This document shows positions 47,614 through 54,898 of a stretch of DNA of 64,000 nucleotides, in pieces (the stretch's first letter is position 1; each line of letters starts with the position of its first letter). The DNA comes from Woodsholea maritima DSM 17123 (GTDB lineage: Bacteria > Pseudomonadota > Alphaproteobacteria > Caulobacterales > Maricaulaceae), in the NCBI RefSeq assembly GCF_000382325.1, contig NZ_KB908056.1, forward strand, positions 209,097 through 273,096. The letters run 5' to 3'. A model generated the notes under the pieces. It was not told where the DNA came from. It was given only the letters and a program-made list of their open reading frames with translations, and searched no databases. The position numbers were made by a program, and so were the translations under genes.

Positions 47614-48573
47614 GTGAACGATACCGTCCAAGCCTCTGATGTAGGCTTTAGCTCTGATGTGATTGTCGAAGCCCAGCAAATGAATGTGCTGGTGTGTGAA
47701 GCCAGCCAGGTTCAGCGCTCGATCCTGACGCGCCTGCTGACGGAGGCCGGTTTTACCGTGCAATCCATCAAGGATGCTGATTCAGCCCTTAGCCTGATGG
47801 AAACCAGCCCCCCAGCCATCTTCATCACCGGCGTTGAGGTCGGGCCAACGTCCGGGCTTGAAGCCTGTTGGACCTTGAAAGCCAGTCCCGATACCGCCCA
47901 TGTCTATACGATCGTCGTCAGCGCCTCGACCGACAACCGGATTGCCGAAGCGTTGGATTCCGGGGCCGATGACTTTATTCGCAAGCCTTATGAAGCGGTG
48001 GAAATGAAGGCGCGTCTGCGCGCTGCGGCTCGCATGGTGCGCCTGCACCAACATTTACGCGATCAGATCGAAGCCGATCCCCTGACCGGGGCCGTCAACC
48101 GCAACGCCTTTATCCGCAGCTTGAAAATGGAAGTCGCCCAGGCGCGCCAATTGCGCCTGCCGGTCTCTGTGGTCATGGTCAATTTCGACCACTTCAAGAA
48201 AATCAACGATACCCATGGTCAAGAAGTGGGTGACCGGGTGATGACGCGCGCGGTCAATACCTTACGTAATGAGCTAGGGGCCTATGATGTGATCGGGCGC
48301 CTGGATGGCTCTGGCTTTGGCATGATCATTCCCCGGCTCAATCAAGGCGCGATCCAGGATCTGGCCGAAGATATGCGCCGCGCGCTGGCAAACCTGATCG
48401 TGGAAGATGATTTGGGCCGACCCATCCCCCTCACCGCCAGCTTTGGTATCGCCTATTCCCCCGCGGACCGCGAACGCATCTCCTATGACCGCATGATGGG
48501 CCATGGCGAGAAAGCGCTGAAATCCGCCAAAGATACCGGACGCAATAAAGTCGTCCTGTTGCCAGTGGCTTAA
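47614..48573 (+). CDS. Receiver-GGDEF protein with degenerate signatures in both domains
   Basis: A 319-residue PleD-like two-domain protein starting with GTG (GGGAG upstream). The receiver (about 24-140) keeps the KPY lysine (124) but has glycine (G73, in FITGVEV) where the phosphorylated aspartate should be, and only one of the two acidic-pocket residues. The GGDEF domain (about 150-315) keeps DPLTGAVNRNAF and FDHFKKINDTHG but reads DGSGF (231-235) instead of GGDEF, and lacks the RxxD inhibitory site. It is thus predicted to be neither phosphorylated nor a cyclase; it may bind c-di-GMP/GTP or act as a structural partner. Intact frame and conserved codon use indicate a maintained protein. 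Confidence 0.88.
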   Translation: MNDTVQASDVGFSSDVIVEAQQMNVLVCEASQVQRSILTRLLTEAGFTVQSIKDADSALSLMETSPPAIFITGVEVGPTSGLEACWTLKASPDTAHVYTIVVSASTDNRIAEALDSGADDFIRKPYEAVEMKARLRAAARMVRLHQHLRDQIEADPLTGAVNRNAFIRSLKMEVAQARQLRLPVSVVMVNFDHFKKINDTHGQEVGDRVMTRAVNTLRNELGAYDVIGRLDGSGFGMIIPRLNQGAIQDLAEDMRRALANLIVEDDLGRPIPLTASFGIAYSPADRERISYDRMMGHGEKALKSAKDTGRNKVVLLPVA

Positions 48574-48655
48574 CCTTTTACTTCTTTCAAGTGTGAGCCT
48601 GAACCGGGGAGCGCGCCCCTTCAAGTAGGCGATAGCCGGTAGGGCAAGAGAAAGA

Positions 48656-48699
48656 CGCCCCCTCCGGCCTACCGCCCCCCCGCTTCGCAGGGGAGGACA
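48656..48699. repeat. Dispersed repeat, family C (CCCCCTCCGGCCT ... GGGGAGGA)
   Basis: CGCCCCCTCCGGCCTACCGC is followed by CCCCCCGCTTCGCAGGGGAGGAC. The inner part pairs as CCCC-GCTTCGCA-GGGG. Widely known alphaproteobacterial element type; copies also at 49162-49276 and 57121-57168. Confidence 0.7.
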
Positions 48700-48791
48700 T
48701 GTCGGACCGCCAGCGAGGATGTCTTGAACGGCCCCTTAGGCCGCAAGGACAATCGTCCGCCCGCAGCGAAGCGAGGACTTTTCAAGAAACT

Positions 48792-48913
48792 GTCACCCCA
48801 AACTTGATTTGGGGTCCATGCCGGACGGGTTGAGCGTGGTTCTGATCGCGCAGATTATACGGCAAGCTTACGGCATGGATGCCAGATGTGCGCTTCGCTT
48901 TTCCGGGATGACA
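48792..48913. repeat. Dispersed repeat, family B (GTCACCCCAAACTTGATTTG type)
   Basis: About 122 bp: starts GTCACCCCAAACTTGATTTG, includes CCATGCCGGACG and GGCATGGATGCCAG, and ends CCGGGATGACA. Its right end matches family A rather than the other B copies (56765 and 63866), which end GGCATGACA, so it is a hybrid. Confidence 0.85.
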
Positions 48914-48998
48914 GCCTTCCTTTGATTAGTGGGATGCGCGTTCAAACTCACGGCATAGACCCCGCAAGAGCACACCTATCGGACATGGTATATATACT

Positions 48999-49083
48999 GT
49001 CATCCCCGACTTGATCGGGGATCCATGCACTTTGAAAGCAAGCTCAATTGATCCCGGGTCGCACTGCGTTTGCCCGGGATGAC
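48999..49083. repeat. Dispersed palindromic repeat, family A
   Basis: GTCATCCCCGACTTGATCGG at the left end and TTTGCCCGGGATGAC at the right end, about 85 bp; middle includes CAATTGATCCCGGGTCGC. Confidence 0.8.
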
Positions 49084-49161
49084 GGCTTTTATATTGAAGC
49101 TTCCTCGCGCACGCTGCGGGCGCACACGCCCTACCGGCTGTCGCGCACTTGAGGGCCTGTG

Positions 49162-49276
49162 CTCCCCTGTTTACGGGGGAGCTGTCAGCGAAGCTGACTG
49201 AGGGGGCATTTTTTACGACCCCGTTTCGCCCCCTCCGCCCCCTCAGGCCACCTCCCCCGCTAAAGCAGGGGAGGAC
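49162..49276. repeat. Dispersed repeat, family C, long form
   Basis: CTCCCCTGTTTACGGGGGAG forms a strong stem, followed by CTGTCAGCGAAGCTGACTGA, then CGCCCCCTCCGCCCCCTCAG and CCTCCCCCGCTAAAGCAGGG. Two nested hairpins; the same layout occurs across Rhizobiales, Caulobacterales and Sphingomonadales genomes. Confidence 0.75.
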
Positions 49277-49289
49277 TTATCTCTGACCT

Positions 49290-49356
49290 GTCATCCCCGA
49301 CTTGATCGGGGATCCATAAGCCTTTGCGGCAAATACAAGAGATCCCGGATCTCACT
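49290..49356. repeat. Dispersed repeat, family A, truncated copy
   Basis: Left end GTCATCCCCGACTTGATCGG and internal AGATCCCGGATCTCACT are present; the right GGGATGAC end is missing, so the copy is broken. Confidence 0.7.
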
Positions 49357-49457
49357 CGGTCATGCGCAACCGTCTTCAGCCCACCTGTTTTACCGCGCAT
49401 TAACTGGGTTGAACGCTTTCAGTGGAATGTGCGCCCGCGCTGGGACATCATCTCCCC

Positions 49458-49802
49458 ATGAACAGCGCAATCACATACGGGCTACAAAGTTACGCCAACG
49501 CTACAAGCAAGTTAAACACAGCTGTCGCTCGTACCTTGCCTGTTCCTTCATCACAAACTCCATCAGCGGCCTCTCAAACAGAGCGACCCAATGAAGCCGC
49601 AAACAGAACTGGCGCGTCTCAACCTGCCCGCACATCCCCCCCCGACACCCCTGCTCGGGTTGGGCGCGCCACGCCTCTCACGCCTGACTATGTCGAAGCG
49701 AGCGTTGCACGCATCCAAGCGGAACAAGAAGCGTCCCTGGCGGTGACCTCTATTCGTGCCGCAGATGATCAAATCGGACAGATTTTGAACATCAAAGCCT
49801 AA
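49458..49802 (+). CDS. Small protein with a flagellar rod/hook-type C-terminal motif (Flg_bbr_C-like)
   Basis: A 114-residue protein from ATG 49458. The N terminus MNSAITYGLQSYANATSKLN resembles the helical start of axial flagellar proteins; a Pro/Thr/Ser-rich linker (about 27-75) follows; and the C terminus YVEASVARIQAEQEASLAV then TSIRAADDQIGQILNIKA matches the helix that ends FlgB/FlgC/FlgE-type proteins (...I.A...ANAKVIRTADEMLGTLLDI). The middle is far too short for a rod or hook subunit. It stands alone next to the repeat depot with no other flagellar gene in the window. Related stand-alone proteins exist in Caulobacterales; their function is unknown. Confidence 0.6.
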   Translation: MNSAITYGLQSYANATSKLNTAVARTLPVPSSQTPSAASQTERPNEAANRTGASQPARTSPPDTPARVGRATPLTPDYVEASVARIQAEQEASLAVTSIRAADDQIGQILNIKA

Positions 49803-49889
49803 TTTCGAGCCGTTACGACATTTTATGATCACATCGTCCATCCAATTGTCCTATAGCTTCGCTGGTGGGTATGTCAGCGGAGCTTCTTT

Positions 49890-51239
49890 GTGTCTCAAGA
49901 CGTTAAGCGAATACATTATCGCAGTTTAGGTGAACAACTCGACGCCTGGATGTCGGCGCATTTATGGGCGCAAGTCATCGCCGGATTGATCCTGGGTCTG
50001 GGCGTGGGTCTGCTATTTGGTCCCGATTTGGGCTGGATCTCCCGTCCCTTGGCCGAGACCATCGGCAATTGGCTCGCCCTGCCCGGGCAAATCTTTCTAG
50101 GCCTCATTAAAATGGTGCTGATGCCTCTGGTGGCCAGCTCCATCGTTTTGGGCCTCGCCGCGGGCGCGTCGAACCCTGAAAGTCTACGCACTTTGGGCAC
50201 ACGTCTGGCGATTTTCGTCACCACCACCACGGCGCTCGCCGCCACCCTGGGCGCAAGCTTGGCCCTTCTCTTTCGCCCAGGACGCATGGTCGAGGTCAGC
50301 AATATTCCGGTGCCGCGCCTGAAGCCCGATGTCACTGCGATCACACCCGATCCCTTGGTGGAAATTGCCAATGCCGCCCCGACCCTGATCGCGAAAATCG
50401 TACCCGAAAACCCGCTTGCGGCCGCAGTTTCCAACGAAATGCTCGCCATTGTTGTCTTTTCGGTATTTTTGGGCCTGGCCTATGTCACCAGCGATCACCG
50501 CGAGAAGATGGACCCTCTGGTCAGAGTTTTAGAGGCCTTGCTGGAAGTTTCTATGACGGTCGTGAAATGGGCGATGTATCTGACCCCTTACGCTGTTTTT
50601 GGCCTGACCGCGCAAATGACCGCGCAGATGGGGGTCCATTCCCTGTTCACCTTAACGGCTTATCTCGGCACCGTCCTTCTGGGCCTTTTCCTGCTTTTAA
50701 TCCTTTATTTGGTGCTGGTGGGCTTTTTGGGCCGGATCAGTCCCTGGCGCTTTTTGAAGGCCGTCGGCGAAGCCCAGCTTCTGGCCTTCTCCACCTCGTC
50801 CTCCGCCGCCGTCATGCCCGTAACGATTGAAACGGCAGTGGAAAAGCTACGCGTGCCGTCCTCCATCGCCAGCTTCGTCATTCCCTTATGCTCCACCGTA
50901 AACATGGCCGGGACCGCGCTGTATCAGGCCACCGCCGTGATCTTCGTGGCGCAAATCGCCGGTGTTCATCTGGAGATCCATGAGATCGCGCTGATTATTC
51001 TCTCCCTGGTTGCCGCCTCCATCGGGGCACCGGGCGCGCCAGGGGTTTCGATTGCGATCCTTTCCAGCATCATCGTCAGCTTTGGCATCCCGCCCCATGG
51101 TCTGGTCTTCGTGCTGGGGCTCGATCGGATCTTGGATATGGCCCGCACCGCGGTCAATGTGACCGGCGATCTTGCCGCAACGCGGATTTTAAGCCCTAAA
51201 CAGAGCGAATTAACCCCAGAACAGGCCCGTCACAGCTAA
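49890..51239 (+). CDS. Dicarboxylate/amino acid:cation symporter (DAACS family)
   Basis: Inner-membrane symporter of the GltP/DctA/SDF family, 449 residues. The serine-rich re-entrant loop FSTSSSAAVMPVTIET, the transport-core MAGTALYQATAVIFVAQI and the second hairpin IGAPGAPGVSIAILSSI are clear, and the C terminus has DRILDMARTAVNVTGD. It starts with GTG at 49890 after CGGAG. Substrates of the family are C4-dicarboxylates, glutamate or aspartate; the exact one is not decided here. Confidence 0.93.
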   Translation: MSQDVKRIHYRSLGEQLDAWMSAHLWAQVIAGLILGLGVGLLFGPDLGWISRPLAETIGNWLALPGQIFLGLIKMVLMPLVASSIVLGLAAGASNPESLRTLGTRLAIFVTTTTALAATLGASLALLFRPGRMVEVSNIPVPRLKPDVTAITPDPLVEIANAAPTLIAKIVPENPLAAAVSNEMLAIVVFSVFLGLAYVTSDHREKMDPLVRVLEALLEVSMTVVKWAMYLTPYAVFGLTAQMTAQMGVHSLFTLTAYLGTVLLGLFLLLILYLVLVGFLGRISPWRFLKAVGEAQLLAFSTSSSAAVMPVTIETAVEKLRVPSSIASFVIPLCSTVNMAGTALYQATAVIFVAQIAGVHLEIHEIALIILSLVAASIGAPGAPGVSIAILSSIIVSFGIPPHGLVFVLGLDRILDMARTAVNVTGDLAATRILSPKQSELTPEQARHS

Positions 51240-51281
51240 GCAAGGTTTGTCAAATGGCGATGGAATGCTTACATCTTGGCT

Positions 51282-51740
51282 ATGAATGATTTATCCAACT
51301 GCCGCTCTGATTGCCTGATTGAGTATTTCGTCTCCAATTTCGGGGATCGCTGGAGCCTGATTGTGCTGCGCGATCTGATGATGGGGCGCAAACGTCGCTA
51401 TTGTGAACTGCTTGAAGGCGAAGAGCAAATCGCGACTAATATTCTGGCCGACCGGCTTAAACGCCTCGAAGCGGCGGGCTTTATCGTCAAATCGCGCGAT
51501 CCGGAAAATAAGCGCTCCTTCATGTATACCCCAACGCAGAAAGCACTGGATCTGTGCGAGGTTTATACCGCCATCATGCGCTGGGCCTCGCGCCATGTGC
51601 CGGCCTCACGCGTGGATGAAAAGCTCTATGATCGCCTCAAAGACGATCCCCATGGCTTTACCGCCGATTTGATGGCACGGTGCGGCGAACCAGACTGCTG
51701 TGATAGCGATGATCCTTCCCTTACCAGCAAGGCCTCTTAA
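51282..51740 (+). CDS. HxlR-family transcriptional regulator
   Basis: A 152-residue winged-helix protein. The N terminus has Cys6 and Cys10 (NDLSNCRSDCLIEYF), followed by FGDRWSLIVLRDLMMGRKRR and the recognition-helix region ATNILADRLKRLEAAGFIVK, which identify HxlR. These regulators often sense thiol oxidation, electrophiles or aldehydes by cysteines. The gene is directly followed (three bases) by the FrnE-type oxidoreductase gene, suggesting a redox-sensing pair. ATG at 51282 chosen; TTG at 51276 is in frame. Confidence 0.92.
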   Translation: MNDLSNCRSDCLIEYFVSNFGDRWSLIVLRDLMMGRKRRYCELLEGEEQIATNILADRLKRLEAAGFIVKSRDPENKRSFMYTPTQKALDLCEVYTAIMRWASRHVPASRVDEKLYDRLKDDPHGFTADLMARCGEPDCCDSDDPSLTSKAS

Positions 51741-51743
51741 TCC

Positions 51744-52412
51744 ATGACCCAAGGTAATGTCAGCGTTGATCTCGTGATGGATTTTGTATGCCCGTGGTGC
51801 TGGGTGGGCCTGCGCCAATGGCAAACGGCCCTGGAAAAACGCCCCAAAGTCGGCGTTGAAACACTGATCCGCCCTTATCAACTGGACTCTACGGTGCCGG
51901 TTGAAGGCGTTGATTATCAAAGCTTTATGCAAGCCAAGTTTTCTGGCGATGGCGCAGAGCGCTGGCAGAACATGCGTGATTATTTAGAAGAGCTTGCCCC
52001 TAAGGCCGGGATTACTTTTCGCTTCGATGAGATTAAGATCCGTCCCAATACTTTGCGCGCCCATCGCCTGATGCGCTGGGCTGGGGGTCAGGGTCTGAGC
52101 TTTGAGGCGGCTGAAGCCCTGTTCAAAGCCTATTTTGATGAGCTACGCGATATTGGTGATGTCGAGACTTTGGCGCAGCTCGGTGAAAGCATCGGCATGG
52201 ATGGCATGGTGGTGCGTGATTTATTGGCCACCAACAGCGATGAAGGCGCCGTCATTGAAGAGGAATTCTTCTATCGCCGCCTCGGCGTTCAAGGTGTGCC
52301 GGCCTATATCTTCAATGGTCAATTTGCCCTCTCCGGCGCGGAAAGTCCTGATGTCCTGGTCCAGGCAATTGATCGCGCCGCGAAAATGCCGGTTCTGGCC
52401 GAAGACGAATAG
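51744..52412 (+). CDS. DsbA-family oxidoreductase, FrnE-like
   Basis: A 222-residue thioredoxin-fold protein of the FrnE/2-hydroxychromene-2-carboxylate isomerase branch. The active site is DFVCPWCWVGLRQWQ (CPWC), and the conserved cis-Pro region is RRLGVQGVPAYIFNGQF. It lacks a signal peptide, so it acts in the cytoplasm, as FrnE of other bacteria does in stress protection. It is the second gene of the HxlR pair. Confidence 0.92.
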   Translation: MTQGNVSVDLVMDFVCPWCWVGLRQWQTALEKRPKVGVETLIRPYQLDSTVPVEGVDYQSFMQAKFSGDGAERWQNMRDYLEELAPKAGITFRFDEIKIRPNTLRAHRLMRWAGGQGLSFEAAEALFKAYFDELRDIGDVETLAQLGESIGMDGMVVRDLLATNSDEGAVIEEEFFYRRLGVQGVPAYIFNGQFALSGAESPDVLVQAIDRAAKMPVLAEDE

Positions 52413-52517
52413 ACCCAGACCCACGCCTCTATCCCCAACGACTTTTTTACCGATTACCCCCGGAATTATCTGCAAGAATGTTGCAAATTCCCGCCAAAAA
52501 AGGCTATAGCCCGGCCC

Positions 52518-53879
52518 ATGACGCACGCTTATTCTGCCCCCGACCTTCATCATCTTTCGCAACTGGCTGACGATCTGATCCGCCGGGCCAAGGCCCGCGG
52601 GGCTGAGGCCTGCGAGGTGTCCATCTCTGAAACGCGCTCGCTGGATGTCGGCGTGCGTGAAGGCAAGCTGGAAGAGGTGGAGCGCTCAGAATCGCGCGAT
52701 GCCGGGCTGCGGGTCTTTATCGGCCAGCGCCAGGCGGGCGTGGCCTTCTCTGACCTGTCCGAAGCGGGCATTGATCTGGTGATTGAGCGCGCCCTGGCCA
52801 TGGCCAAAGCCGCGCCGGAAGATCCCTATTGCGGCTTGGTCGCGCGCGATAAACAAGCCAAAACCCTGCCTGAGATCGCGCTTTATGATCCGGTCAGCGA
52901 TGATCCCGCCGCCTTGGAAGAGGCAGCCCTGCGCATGGAAGCCGCCGCCATGGGCGTAGAGGGCGTGGCGATGATCGGCTCGTCCAGTGCCGGCGAAAGC
53001 CTGGCCGCCACGGTCTTCATGACCTCAACGGGCTTTCATGGCACACGCCTGGCTTCACAACGCGGGCTCGGCGTTGCCGCCATCGCCAAAAACGGCGATG
53101 CGATGGAGCGTGATTATGATCAAGACACGATGCGCCGCGCCGCGGATCTGAAATCCCCAGATGAACTAGGCCGCAGCGCCGGGGAACGCGCCGCGCGCCG
53201 TCTGGGCTCGGATAAAATGCCCTCAGGCAAGAAGCCTGTGATCTTTGACAATCGCATTTCAACCACCTTTATCGGTTCGCTGTTAGGCGCGATTTCCGGG
53301 CCCGCGATCGCACGCGGCACGTCTTTCCTGCGCGACAAGCTGGGCCAGCAGGTTCTGCCTGAAGGGCTCGACCTCATCGAAGATCCGCTGAAAGATTGGG
53401 GCCATGGCTCGCGCGCCTTCGATGGGGAGGGCGTCGCAACCTACCCGACCAGCATCGTTGAAGACGGCATTCTCACCACCTGGCTGCATAACAGCGCCTC
53501 AGCGCGTCAATTGGGCCAAGAGCTAACCGGCCATGCCGCGCGCAATCTCGGCGCGCCTCCCGGTGTGCGCACCTCCAATGTGCATCTCTCGCCGGGTGAA
53601 GACAGCTTAGACAGCCTCATCACCTCCATTACCGACGGGCTTTATATCACCGAGATGTTTGGCCCATCGCTTAATGGCAATACCGGGGATTGGTCGGTTG
53701 GGGTGTCGGGTTTGCGTATTGAAAACGGTATCCTGACCCACCCGGTCAGCGAAGTTACCGTGGCGGGTAATATGATTGAGATCTTGCTCAATCTGGTCCC
53801 GGCTAATGATCTAGACTTCCGTCACGCCACCAACTCACCGAGCGTCTATGTCGACACCCTGGCCATCGGCGGACGCTAA
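52518..53879 (+). CDS. pmbA: PmbA/TldE, partner of metalloprotease TldD
   Basis: Regulatory subunit of the TldD/TldE complex, 453 residues. It shares the U62 fold but lacks the HExxxH zinc site (here FIGSLLGAISGPAIARGTSF), as expected for TldE. The C terminus YVDTLAIGGR is typical of the family. The catalytic partner, tldD, is at 33435 in the same window. It overlaps cysQ by 32 bases in another frame, so the two are coupled. Alphaproteobacterial order pmbA-cysQ-DUF4170-ABC transporter is conserved here. Confidence 0.95.
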   Translation: MTHAYSAPDLHHLSQLADDLIRRAKARGAEACEVSISETRSLDVGVREGKLEEVERSESRDAGLRVFIGQRQAGVAFSDLSEAGIDLVIERALAMAKAAPEDPYCGLVARDKQAKTLPEIALYDPVSDDPAALEEAALRMEAAAMGVEGVAMIGSSSAGESLAATVFMTSTGFHGTRLASQRGLGVAAIAKNGDAMERDYDQDTMRRAADLKSPDELGRSAGERAARRLGSDKMPSGKKPVIFDNRISTTFIGSLLGAISGPAIARGTSFLRDKLGQQVLPEGLDLIEDPLKDWGHGSRAFDGEGVATYPTSIVEDGILTTWLHNSASARQLGQELTGHAARNLGAPPGVRTSNVHLSPGEDSLDSLITSITDGLYITEMFGPSLNGNTGDWSVGVSGLRIENGILTHPVSEVTVAGNMIEILLNLVPANDLDFRHATNSPSVYVDTLAIGGR

Positions 53880-54642
53880 GGCGGATCGCGATCTTTTAGG
53901 ATCTGCGGTGCGCGCCGCGGGCGCGCTGGTGGCCGCCTTTTATGAACGCGGGGCCAAATCCTGGGATAAACAACCCGGTAATCCCGTCAGCGAAGCCGAT
54001 CTCGCCTCAGATGCGTTGTTACAACAGCATTTGAAAACGGCCCGGCCCGATTATGGCTGGTTGTCCGAAGAAACCGTGGACGATCACTCCCGCCTCAGCG
54101 CCAAGCGCAGCTTTGTCGTCGATCCCATTGATGGCACGCGCGCCTTCGTCAAAGGCCGCGCGGAATTTGTCATCGCCGCCGCCGTCATCGAAAACGCATT
54201 GCCAATCGCCGCAGCGATTTACAATCCCGTCACGCAAGAACTTTATGATGCGGCCAAAGGCCATGGCGCGCGCAAAAACGGTCAACCGATCAAGGTCAAT
54301 CACCCCGATGCCTTAGAGGCGGCGCGCTTGATGGGCGATCCAGGGCGCTTAACGGCGCTGCGTGAAGTGTGTGCGGTGGCAGGCACGGTCAATTCCGCCG
54401 CCCTGCGCCTCGCGCTGATTGCCGAAGGCGTCTATGACGGCTTGGTTTCGGTGCGCGGCAAATATGATTGGGATGTCGCCGCGGGCCATTTGATCATTGA
54501 AGAAGCGGGCGGAAAATTTACCGCGCGCAATGGTGATGCGATTGCCTATGACCGCGCCGATCCCTGCCAACCCCCGCCGCTGGCCGCTGGCCCGGCGCTG
54601 CATGCTTTGCTATTAGAACGCTTAAAGACGATGGAGATCTAA
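53848..54642 (+). CDS. cysQ: 3'(2'),5'-bisphosphate nucleotidase/inositol monophosphatase family protein
   Basis: Magnesium-dependent phosphatase of 264 residues that removes the 3'-phosphate of PAP(S) or acts on inositol phosphates. The metal sites are WLSEETVDD (Glu), DPIDGTRAFVKG (Asp-Asp) and, near the end, KYDWDVAAGHLIIEEAGG (Asp). The gene begins inside the 3' end of pmbA and is followed after three bases by the DUF4170 gene. PAP-type specificity is assumed from this neighbourhood; inositol phosphatase activity is the alternative. Confidence 0.92.
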   Translation: MSTPWPSADAKADRDLLGSAVRAAGALVAAFYERGAKSWDKQPGNPVSEADLASDALLQQHLKTARPDYGWLSEETVDDHSRLSAKRSFVVDPIDGTRAFVKGRAEFVIAAAVIENALPIAAAIYNPVTQELYDAAKGHGARKNGQPIKVNHPDALEAARLMGDPGRLTALREVCAVAGTVNSAALRLALIAEGVYDGLVSVRGKYDWDVAAGHLIIEEAGGKFTARNGDAIAYDRADPCQPPPLAAGPALHALLLERLKTMEI

Positions 54643-54645
54643 CCC

Positions 54646-54876
54646 ATGAGCGACAAACAACTTCTGCATCTGGTGATCGGTGGCGAGCTGAGCGATGTTG
54701 GCCCCAATGCCGTTGAATTCAAAGACCTTTCTAAGGTCGAATTTGTCGGGGCCTATCCCGATTATGATGCCGCGCGTAAAGCCTGGAAAGCGGCCGCGCA
54801 ACGCACCGTGGACAACGCCCATATGCGCTATTTCGTCATTCACGCCCATCGCCTGCTTGATCCCGCTAAAGACTAA
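54646..54876 (+). CDS. DUF4170 protein
   Basis: A 76-residue cytoplasmic protein. LLHLVIGGELSDVGPNAVEF, FKDLSKVEFVGAYPDYDAAR and the final MRYFVIHAHRLLDP are the hallmarks of DUF4170, found in alphaproteobacteria beside lipid A export genes. Function is unknown. It starts three bases after cysQ. Its stop is 22 bases before the CTG proposed as the start of the ABC transporter. Confidence 0.92.
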   Translation: MSDKQLLHLVIGGELSDVGPNAVEFKDLSKVEFVGAYPDYDAARKAWKAAAQRTVDNAHMRYFVIHAHRLLDPAKD

Positions 54877-54898
54877 GCCTTAGACGAAAGCCGGTCCG

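Larger units (their letters stand above)
48592..49356. repeat. Repeat depot: mosaic of dispersed palindromic repeats
   Basis: No ORF is supported in 48574-49457. The stretch contains at least five repeat units of three families (detailed in separate entries) joined by short linkers such as CAAGTAGGCGATAGCCGGTA and CCGCAGCGAAGCGAGGACTT. The linker AGCGAGGATGTCTTGA also recurs before copies at 56.7 and 57.0 kb, so the family is composite. No transposase, and spacing is irregular, so it is not CRISPR. Between 49357 and 49457 nothing else is seen. Confidence 0.85.

Noticed and set aside
48592..49356. CRISPR array
   Set aside because: Repeats are irregularly spaced, belong to three families, have internal palindromes of 80-120 bp, and no cas gene is nearby.
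49400..49594. 61-codon ORF overlapping the Flg_bbr_C-like gene in another frame
   Set aside because: Different frame from the recognised C-terminal motif, rich in Cys/Arg/Ser without a domain.
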